Assembly (NCBI GenBank): GCA_001931905.2
Contig: MSJI02000605.1
Location: 1-49,086, forward strand
Source of the DNA: Cladosporium sp. IMV 00045
Taxonomy: Eukaryota; Ascomycota; Dothideomycetes; Cladosporiales; Cladosporiaceae
Reading direction: 5' to 3'
Length of the DNA: 49,086 nt
The notes under the pieces were generated by a model, which made no database searches, was not told where the DNA came from, and saw only the letters and a list, made by a program, of their open reading frames with translations. A program made the position numbers and the translations under genes. This document shows, in pieces, positions 42,164 through 49,086 of this stretch. Position 1 is the first letter of the stretch. Each line of letters opens with the position of its first letter.

Positions 42164-42838
42164 GAGAGTTGGACTGGCGAGTGGCCTCGTGGTACTGGTG
42201 GTATCTACGTTAGGAACGTTGCTGATTGGCCGTATTTGATTACGAATGGCATATAGGCGCGTATGTCGTCGACAACATGTGGTAGTAAAATGAAGCTATT
42301 TGGCGTTTTTCACGATAGATCCTCCAACGCTCCCCACTCGGGCCCGATTGTCTCCTTCTAGTGCAAAGGCTGTTCAGCTGAGAATAATGGTTTCCACGTG
42401 ACGTAAGGTGGAAGGTTAAGCTTGAAACAAAGAAGCGATCGGAGAGGATCTTCGCCGCTTCCAGACACGCGGACGCACACACGATCCACGCGATCCCACA
42501 TGGATCTGTGCTACCTCAAGTAGTCCTCGACAGATTCGACCTCAAAGGACTCGTCAGTACACTTTGAGCGAACCGCATCTCGGCAATCCCTTTCGCTTTA
42601 TGGTTTGCGAGCATGTCCTGCAGCACTCACCTGCTATAGCCTCCGGAGGCTCCAATCCCGAGCTGCGCTTCCGGCCATCTGGAATCCGACGAGTCAATTG
42701 TGTTGCTGCAGCCATCTCTCACCAGATCTGGGCTTTGTTCAGTCATGTCGTACACGGTTGTCATTGTTATTTGACAGCAGAGTTCGACCTCCTTTCGCCT
42801 CGTACACCAGCTCCACCAAGGACCGCCACTTATCATAA
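42164..42838. other. Intergenic or degenerate region
   Basis: Short coding-like pieces occur in several frames, for example LFDSRVRPPFASYTSSTKDR ending at a stop at 42836. None forms a complete gene. It may belong to the same disturbed locus as the next entry. Confidence 0.35.
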
Positions 42839-43207
42839 CATAGCACGCGTTTTGATAATACGTTTCAACAAAAGTACAGCTCATCTCTCGCGGATCTGAA
42901 TGCCGTGCCGTACCTGCATGTTAAGAAGGCGACCAGCGAGTTCAACAGTATGGAAGCGTCGGTGCAAGACGCCTCACATGCGAGCTATTCCTGGTCGCCT
43001 CCACTTCCCCCCAATATGTCAGCGCCACATACACTCGATCGGTCCCAGCGATCTGGCTTTGCTAGCCCATCCGCGGTCAAGCCTGGAACTTCTTCCCACG
43101 CCACAACCGCAAAGGTCTGTTTCGCTCAAGCAACTGAATCCCCATTCGCCATGGCAAGCCCCGGTCAGCCACGGAAGTACGAAAACGCCTCTTCGCCTGC
43201 TCAGTGA
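42839..43207 (+). CDS. Hypothetical exon or gene remnant
   Basis: A 122-codon open stretch has convincing protein composition: TRFDNTFQQKYSSSLADL, NAVPYLHVKKATSEFNSM, then a Ser/Pro-rich tail ending ASSPAQ and a stop at 43205-43207. The first ATG inside is at 42950, which would give an 85-residue protein, but the stretch before it looks coding as well. A 42-nt intron (42802-42843, GTACAC...ACATAG, with an ATAAC branch-like site) would join it in phase to FDSRVRPPFAS upstream. No start codon was found for that exon. No domain was recognised. Confidence 0.3.
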   Translation, partial: HSTRFDNTFQQKYSSSLADLNAVPYLHVKKATSEFNSMEASVQDASHASYSWSPPLPPNMSAPHTLDRSQRSGFASPSAVKPGTSSHATTAKVCFAQATESPFAMASPGQPRKYENASSPAQ

Positions 43208-43458
43208 TACATGCTTCCGCACTATCATAGAGAGCGCCTTTTAACTCGGGATGAGGGGTTGGTTGCGCGCTGGCTCGTCCGCGCGCCCTCGTGTCTGTCG
43301 CATGGCATGTTCGCAGGTTTGACCTTGATTATGCTTGACATCCTCTATAAACCGAGAAGATCGCCTTCGGTATTAAATCGATCGTCGTCTTGCATTTCTT
43401 CATCCACCTGATCGACCAGACCAACGTGCTGCTAGACTCGGTCCGTCAGCTAATCACC
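43208..43458. other. Region upstream of the RGS gene, partly coding-like
   Basis: From 43351 the frame of RGS exon 1 is open upstream of its ATG and reads IAFGIKSIVVLHFFIHLIDQ, which resembles a hydrophobic helix. A CTTGAC branch-like site and AG dinucleotides at about 43356 and 43359 could end an intron. The N-terminus of the RGS protein may therefore be longer than annotated. Confidence 0.35.
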
Positions 43459-45425
43459 ATGCTAATCAATCCACTCGGACGAGATTGGGGCTCTCTGGTC
43501 AATTGGGACGACCTTGGTAAGGATCTCTGATGAAGCCATCGTTTTCAACGAATGAATGTTTACGTCTTTCAGGAAAACTGTATGCCGGCCTCATCATCGC
43601 ATGGTCTGTTTCTCTACTCGGCGGCGTCGTATGTCTCCTCTGGCACCGAAGGTCGCCTTTCGTCAGGATCCGCAACCTTCCCATAGCCATCACTTCGACA
43701 TTGTTCCTGCACATCTACCTCGTCAAGATCTTGCTGGCCTACACGACGAATGGCCATTTTTTGTGCAGCGCCGAGTTCTGGATTATGAGCATATACCTTC
43801 CCTTTGGTATCGCCCTTTTCCAAGCCAACGTCACCCAATTACGTAGCATCAGCGAGCAGCAGGATGCCATCCTTTACCGCGAGACTTCACACGGCAGTGC
43901 TCCAGAACTGGCCTACCACGGACGCTTTTCTCGGATGTATCATCGTTACCGCGGGCTTACCCAAGCGCAGAAGAGCTATATCTTCATCGCGATAGGAATG
44001 ATCATACAGGTACGTGACTGCCGTGGCATGGGAATCATGTACGTGTTTGAGACCCTTTAACATTCTCCAGGTCATCATCACATCCGCCATATATGCAACG
44101 TCACCTACGCTGCAAGGCGACTGGTCCAGTTATGGAAAGCTTCCCTACAACAAAGGTCAAGTCAAGTGCCGAAAAACGTGGGAGTGGATCCCAAGCGCTT
44201 TCTGGCAGCTGTTCTGGACTTGGATCTACGGACCTTATGAGCTCTACAGGATCAGGCACATTCGCGACGCTCACCGTTGGCGCCTGCAGACAATCCTGTG
44301 CATCGTTTCTGGGTAAGTTGTCACGCAACACATGATGACTAGGGAGAAAGCTGACCTTGCAGACTTCCTGGATCTCCCCTCTGGATCGCAGCAGTCTTCT
44401 CCACCGGGTTCAAACCCGTCAATCCCTGGTTTGTGCCTCCCATGTGGCTCGCACCTGGAATCGTCGTTATGCAGTTTGCAACCATTTTCTTCCCCGTTTT
44501 CGAAGTCTACGAATATAGATCATCGACGCACAAGAGAGTCAGCTCATTCAGCAGCTCCGAATCAACACTTCGGTCCTCATCCATCGTGCCAGACAAGATC
44601 GGACGTACCCTCTCGAGAAACTCGACGAGCGAACTGTTCGACGAGATCAGCGCCGTCTCCGCCGGCAGGCTCTACTCCATGTTGGCACTGGAGCGCGCTC
44701 TGATCGTCAATCCCGCACCCCTTCTCCACTACGCCGCAAAGAAAGACTTCACAGCGGAGAACATCGTCTTCCTGACGCAGGTCAGAGACTGGCGACAAGC
44801 ATGGGACTCCGCTCCCCGCAACCCCAGCACGGGACTGGTGACCGAGGACGCACAAGTGCGCCTCTTTCGCATGGCCGTGGACATTTTCGCCACGTCCGTC
44901 GACGACAAGACGGCCGACTTCCCCATCAACATCGAAAGCCACATCCGCAAGACCCTCGCCAGCATCCTCAGCCCCGCCGTGCTCAACGCCCTGAGCGGGT
45001 TCGCAGGCCGCAACGGCTCAGCGACCACCACTCTCAACAACGAGAAGACCAACAACCCCCTCGCCCCCATCCTCACCCCCTGGGCGGAAGCCAAGCAGGC
45101 CTCCGGCACCGTCACGACCATCGTTTCCGCCTCCCCCGCCTCCTCACCAGGCCGCACCCTCCACTCCATGTCCTCGGCGGAAACGGCGGTGACGGCGGTG
45201 ACGAAGACGGCAACGAGCGAAACCAAACCCTACCGCCTCGAGGACCGGCCCGACCTCTCGCCGCAGACCAACGGGCGCGGCATCGACATCCCGGGCTTCG
45301 ACGAGCACGTCTTCGCCGAGGCCGAGTCGAGCATCAAGTACCTCGTGCTGACCAACACGTGGCGCAAGTTCGTGCAGTTGAGGGAGAAGGATCGGGAGAG
45401 TGGGGGGTTTGATTTTGGGGGGTAG
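43459..45425 (+). CDS. Multi-pass membrane protein with a C-terminal RGS domain
   Basis: Four exons (43459-43516, 43573-44009, 44071-44312, 44363-45425) encode about 599 residues. The introns have donors GTAAGG, GTACGT and GTAAGT, and all phases match. The start follows ATCACC. Around seven hydrophobic segments occupy roughly residues 20-280: LYAGLIIAWSVSLLGGVVCL, LPIAITSTLFLHIYLVKILL, FWIMSIYLPFGIALFQAN, SYIFIAIGMIIQVIITSAIY, WQLFWTWIYGPYELY, LWIAAVF and WLAPGIVVMQFATIFFPVFE. An RGS-type helical domain follows at about 335-475 (LFDEISAVSAGRLYSMLALE, LLHYAAKKDFTAENIVFLTQ, VRDWRQAW). RGS domains speed GTP hydrolysis by G-alpha subunits. The layout, a seven-helix membrane part fused to RGS, resembles plant AtRGS1 and a known group of fungal RGS proteins. 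A longer N-terminus is possible. Confidence 0.82.
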
Positions 45426-45441
45426 GTGGTCTCTTGAGCTG

Positions 45442-45473
45442 TATTTTTATTTTTATTTTTATTTTTTTTTTTT
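45442..45473. repeat. T-rich (TATTTT)n repeat
   Basis: Three or four TATTTT units run into a 12-T tract directly after the RGS stop codon. It may contribute to 3'-end formation of that mRNA. Confidence 0.8.
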
Positions 45474-45533
45474 GTGACGGGCAATGATTACGCTCTTGGT
45501 TCGATTTGGGCATCACTTGGATGCATTATTCTC

Positions 45534-45551
45534 GTTTGTTTGTTTGTTTGT
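45534..45551. repeat. Tetramer microsatellite (GTTT)n
   Basis: Four and a half perfect copies of GTTT. No function is seen. Confidence 0.85.
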
Positions 45552-46313
45552 TGTCCTTCACCTGTCGAGTCAGGCTGGTGTCCTGCATGCATGCACGCTT
45601 GGACTTCTTGTGGACATGTACGATGACGAAAGGCGCGCGAGAAATGCGCCACGCAGGTATCAGTATCAGTAGAAAGAATGTATACATAACAAAATTTGAC
45701 GGCTACGATGGAAATTCCGGTAAAAGTACAACAAACAAGCGTGAACGAGTTCATGTTGTCTTTGACCCGTGTTTTACGTCGGCCTCACTCGGCCAGTGAA
45801 TGTATGTATGTGAGGGACACCCGGCTCGTCATTCCCCAAGGATTTTCCCTGAAATCAGGGCACTGGCAAGCTGCGAGTCCGAGCTCCCGCGCCTCGGATC
45901 TTGGGATGTCACTAGTACTGTTGGTAGCTCGAGTAGTAGTAGCAGCCTAGCAGGCGAGAGAATGTCTCTTCTGTCATTATCACTACTATCTCTCGGGGCC
46001 CTTTGATCCCGGGCTCTCTCTTCTTTGCCGTGCGCCTTTTTCTGGTGAAACACCACTTCTATCTCTGTCGTTCTTGTACTCGTGTGAATTTGTGTGGACT
46101 TCTGCTGTTTTTTGCTGCACATATTTCACACGACATGATGATGAGCTAGCGAGACGAAAATCGCAGTTCGATACCGACACGGAAAAGCACAATCGCAAGC
46201 AACCGGTGACAGACGACACCTCGGACTCCGGGAAGGCAGGCGAGCGAGCGCGGCAGCGACGCGCCAGACTTGCAAATCACAGAAAGGAAAGAGAAAAGTA
46301 ATCATCCATAATA

Positions 46314-48578
46314 ATGTACATACCCGCGCCATCCACAGCCCTGCCAGCGAGCATCCCACCAACACCGCAACACTTGGAAACGAGAAGTCTCGGCTTCGGA
46401 AACGGCCACGACCTCAGCCCCGAAGACTGGTCGAGCCTCATCGGAATCGTCACAGCGATAGTCGGCAACGTGCTCATCTCCTTCGCGCTCAACACGCAGC
46501 GCTATGCGCATTTGCGACTCAGTCGGGAGAGCGATACGCGCGCCAAGGAGAGGAGGAGGGACAGGAAAAGGCGGAGGCATGGGAAGAAGAGCACTGGGAA
46601 TGGAGTGAAGAGTTACGGCACGGCGGAGCAGCAGGAGGAGATCGCGGAGGCGCGCGCGAGGGATAATGTGCGGTATGGGCCTGCGAATGGGCAGTTGGAG
46701 TTGGAGGAGGAAGAGGATGCGCAGGAGGGCGATGCGCTCATTCCGAGTTTGGAGAGCAGTAAGGCGAGTTTGTCGACTGTCAACTCGTCTTCGGCGGCTT
46801 CGGGGAATATGCGCAATGAGAAGGGGGAGGATGAAGGGAAGGGGAAGAGTTACCTCAAATCGCCTATATGGTGGCTCGGAATCGCGATGATGGTGCTGGG
46901 AGAGGCGGGGAATTTTCTGGCGTATGGTTTTGCGCCGGCGTCGATTGTTTCGCCGCTGGGTGTTGTGGCGCTCATTTCCAACTGCCTCATCGCGCCGCTG
47001 CTGTTGCATGAGAAGTTTCGCTGGAGAGATGCTGTGGGCGTGGTCATTGCCGTTGCGGGCTGTGTTACGGTCGTGTTGTCGGCCAGCGACAGCAATCCGA
47101 GACTGGATCCGGATACGATCTGGGAGCTCATTACGACCTGGGAGTTCGAGACCTACCTTGGAATCACGATATCGCTCATCGTCGTGCTTCTCTTCGCGAG
47201 CAACAAATACGGCGAGAAGAGCATTCTCATCGACCTTGGACTGGTCGGCTTGTTCGGTGGCTATACCGCTCTATCGACGAAAGGTGTCGCTTCTCTCCTC
47301 TCGAACAAGATCTGGCGGGTCATCACTTTTCCTATCACCTACCTCCTGCTGGCTGTCCTGATCTTGACGGCTGTCATGCAGATCAAGTACGTCAACAGAG
47401 CCCTGCAGCGGTTCAACGCTACGATGGTCATCCCAACCCAGTTTGTCCTCTTCACGCTCTCCGTCATCATTGGAAGTGCTGTATTGTACCGCGACTTTGA
47501 ACGTGAGAGCGCCGATGATGCCGGCAAGTTCGTGGGCGGCTGTGCTCTCACCTTCTTGGGTGTCTGGTGCATCACATCCGGTCGGTCGGACGATAACGAT
47601 GGCGACGAAGAACTCGAAGGTGATCTTGAAGAAGACGCCGTCGACCTCATCGACCACGAGGGCGTGCAAACTGAGATCCACGAACGACCAAACGACGACA
47701 ATCGCTCGACCTCACCCACAAAGTCCTCAGCAAAGACAGCACCAGCACAATCTCGCCAACTGCAAAGCGCAGCCGACATCCAACCCTCCCTAATCATCAC
47801 GCCCGACTTCCCCCCTGCAACGCCCACCGACCCCTCCCACCTCACCCAATCGCACACCCTCTCCCCCGGCCCGGCAAACCGCAGCGCAATCCACGCCACC
47901 TCCGCCTCCGACCTCTCCTCAACCACCACCACGACAGACCCCTCCAAACACCCCCCAATGCACGCCACGACCTCCGCCCCCCTCATCCCAACCCTAACGC
48001 CCCGCCCCACCACACCCCTCCGCAACCCCACCTCCCCCTCCGGCACCAGCAACCAAAGCCCACGAACCCCCCAACCCCGCCTCCCTTCCGACCAACAACA
48101 GGCGCAACAAGCGCAACAGAACCTCTCCCCCGCCCGCGCCGCCCTAGCCCGCAACCGCAACTCCATCACCACCCTCCTGCCCGATCTCGGACCCTTGACG
48201 TCCCCACTCTCCTCAAGTCTCAGCGCCATCGTCGCAGACTCCCTGCGCCGCGGCGTCGAGCATCCCCACCATGCGGGCAATCCGAACCGCACGCTGAGAA
48301 GGAACACCGCTTCGCGGAGCGGGGTCCAGCAGGCTCAGCAGTATGGGGGGAAGAAGAGGCATAGTATTGCGTCGGGGACGCTTTCGGCCGACGAGGACGA
48401 GGCGCAAGGCGGTGGGAGTGGGAGTGGGAGGAAATCTACAGCGGGGACGGTGGCGGGGAGGGGGGACGAGACGCTTCTGAGGGCGAGGAGTTTGAGCGCT
48501 ACGTTGGGGGATTTGTTCACGAGGGGGAATGGTGGTGGGAACGGTGGGAATGGAAAGCGAAGCGAAGGGGAGATCTAA
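46314..48578 (+). CDS. NIPA-type magnesium transporter
   Basis: A single exon encodes 754 residues. The NIPA (DUF803) membrane core is split. The first helix is near the N-terminus (WSSLIGIVTAIVGNVLISFA, about 40-60). It is followed by a long basic and acidic loop (about 70-180), and then the rest begins YLKSPIWWLGIAMMVLGEAG, NFLAYGFAPASIVSPLGVVA, LISNCLIAPLLLHEKFRWRD. Later helices include YLGITISLIVVLLFASNKYG, ITYLLLAVLILTAVMQIKYV and TQFVLFTLSVIIGSAVLYRD, up to about 425. The family moves Mg2+ and related divalent cations across plasma or endosomal membranes. The C-terminal 330 residues are a disordered Ser/Pro/Thr-rich cytosolic tail, longer than in animal NIPA proteins but usual in fungi. 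Start: the first ATG in frame, after AATA. Confidence 0.9.
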   Translation: MYIPAPSTALPASIPPTPQHLETRSLGFGNGHDLSPEDWSSLIGIVTAIVGNVLISFALNTQRYAHLRLSRESDTRAKERRRDRKRRRHGKKSTGNGVKSYGTAEQQEEIAEARARDNVRYGPANGQLELEEEEDAQEGDALIPSLESSKASLSTVNSSSAASGNMRNEKGEDEGKGKSYLKSPIWWLGIAMMVLGEAGNFLAYGFAPASIVSPLGVVALISNCLIAPLLLHEKFRWRDAVGVVIAVAGCVTVVLSASDSNPRLDPDTIWELITTWEFETYLGITISLIVVLLFASNKYGEKSILIDLGLVGLFGGYTALSTKGVASLLSNKIWRVITFPITYLLLAVLILTAVMQIKYVNRALQRFNATMVIPTQFVLFTLSVIIGSAVLYRDFERESADDAGKFVGGCALTFLGVWCITSGRSDDNDGDEELEGDLEEDAVDLIDHEGVQTEIHERPNDDNRSTSPTKSSAKTAPAQSRQLQSAADIQPSLIITPDFPPATPTDPSHLTQSHTLSPGPANRSAIHATSASDLSSTTTTTDPSKHPPMHATTSAPLIPTLTPRPTTPLRNPTSPSGTSNQSPRTPQPRLPSDQQQAQQAQQNLSPARAALARNRNSITTLLPDLGPLTSPLSSSLSAIVADSLRRGVEHPHHAGNPNRTLRRNTASRSGVQQAQQYGGKKRHSIASGTLSADEDEAQGGGSGSGRKSTAGTVAGRGDETLLRARSLSATLGDLFTRGNGGGNGGNGKRSEGEI

Positions 48579-49086
48579 CAACGATTTACGGCGTTTAGAA
48601 GTGGCGGGAACGGCAAGCGGAGGGAGGGCGAGATGGGACGATCATGATGATTTCATTCCTATCTTTCTCACGGTGATTGGAAAAGGCAGTGTGAAAAAGA
48701 TGATCGAAAGAACAACGAAGCGCAAGAAGGTGCAGAGATGGGGCTGGGTTTGATTTGTTTGGTGAATAGCATAGGCGCAAAGGGCGTTCCCCTTTTGTAA
48801 ATTTGTTTTGGTAAATGCACTTCATGAATCCAAGTCTACTCGTACCCGTATATTCGAAGCTCTGCATCCGACTGGAGCGAGAGCCTATCTTTATGCTTTC
48901 GGGAAGCAATATCAATGTCTCTCTACAAGCATGACGGAGGTTTTCGTTCAGAGGTGAAAGGATTCAAAAACAGTTCCTTTTTTTTCCCCCCCAAATCCTT
49001 CCCCTTGTCTTTTTCTAAAAGATGAATAAAGGTCATGCCAGGCGCTGGATCCTGGCAGTCATTACCCAACGAGACGAAAAAAAAAA
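48579..49086. other. Downstream flank of the NIPA gene
   Basis: This is the 3' region. A stretch at 48601-48635 repeats the last coding segment (see findings). The plus strand ends in a pure A run (about 49077-49086). No other gene is supported. Confidence 0.55.

Larger units (their letters stand above)
45426..46313. other. Intergenic region with microsatellites
   Basis: This holds the RGS 3' side and the NIPA promoter. It contains a (TATTTT)n/T-rich run and a (GTTT)n repeat listed separately. No gene is supported, though a short arginine-rich open frame precedes the NIPA start. Confidence 0.5.

Noticed and set aside
47339..48307. A 322-codon minus-strand frame opposite the NIPA gene
   Set aside because: It overlaps the NIPA membrane core, which has clear family motifs on the plus strand. 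The antisense product has no recognisable domain.

Overview
This window is nuclear DNA of a filamentous ascomycete (Pezizomycotina). Genes lie on both strands with short gaps. Several have one to three introns of about 50-110 nt with GTRNGT donors, CTRAY-like branch points and YAG acceptors. The proteins are typical of the group: a STE12 with C-terminal C2H2 fingers, a fungal RMP1, YPP1, RIX1 and ATG101, and a SNZ/PDX1-type vitamin B6 synthase. A dothideomycete is my best guess from overall similarity, but the sequence alone does not prove the class. Both ends of the window are A-runs, so it may be a complete short contig.

Layout. 1-4374 is an unusually long gene-free stretch ahead of STE12 (4375-6718, +). 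A secreted Asp-box glycosidase of GH93 type follows (8402-9550, +). Next is a compact block for replication, RNA processing and transport: ORC6 (-), RMP1 (+), a beta-karyopherin (-) and ORC2 (+). PDX1/SNZ1 (-) converges on ORC2. A tRNA-Asn(GTT) with a 22-nt intron is at 20622-20716 (-). Then come a glutamine-rich SANT/Myb-like protein (+), the heat-shock factor HSF1 (+), a small secreted six-cysteine protein (+) and ATG101 (+). RIX1 (-) and YPP1 (+) are divergent and share a promoter region containing a TTAGGG repeat. A wax-synthase/MBOAT-like membrane protein (-) and an MFS transporter (-) follow. The stretch 41.5-43.4 kb is disordered and holds coding-like pieces in conflicting frames. A multi-TM protein with an RGS domain (+) and a NIPA-type magnesium transporter (+) close the window.

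Functional links. Most genes are conserved housekeeping or signalling genes and do not form one pathway. Two subunits of the origin recognition complex lie about 5 kb apart, and each promoter has ACGCG/CGCGAAA motifs like those bound by MBF/SBF. RMP1 and RIX1 both act in pre-rRNA processing. STE12 (pheromone/MAPK output) and the RGS protein (G-protein control) could meet in one signalling chain, but their sharing a window is weak evidence.

No transposon, CRISPR array or secondary-metabolite cluster was seen. The most unusual pattern is a set of reading-frame changes in four loci (ORC2, the SANT/Q-rich gene, the small secreted protein, a C2HC-finger locus). All go in the same direction, as if one base were missing each time. 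Assembly indels are the most economical explanation; for several of them a short in-phase intron is possible instead.
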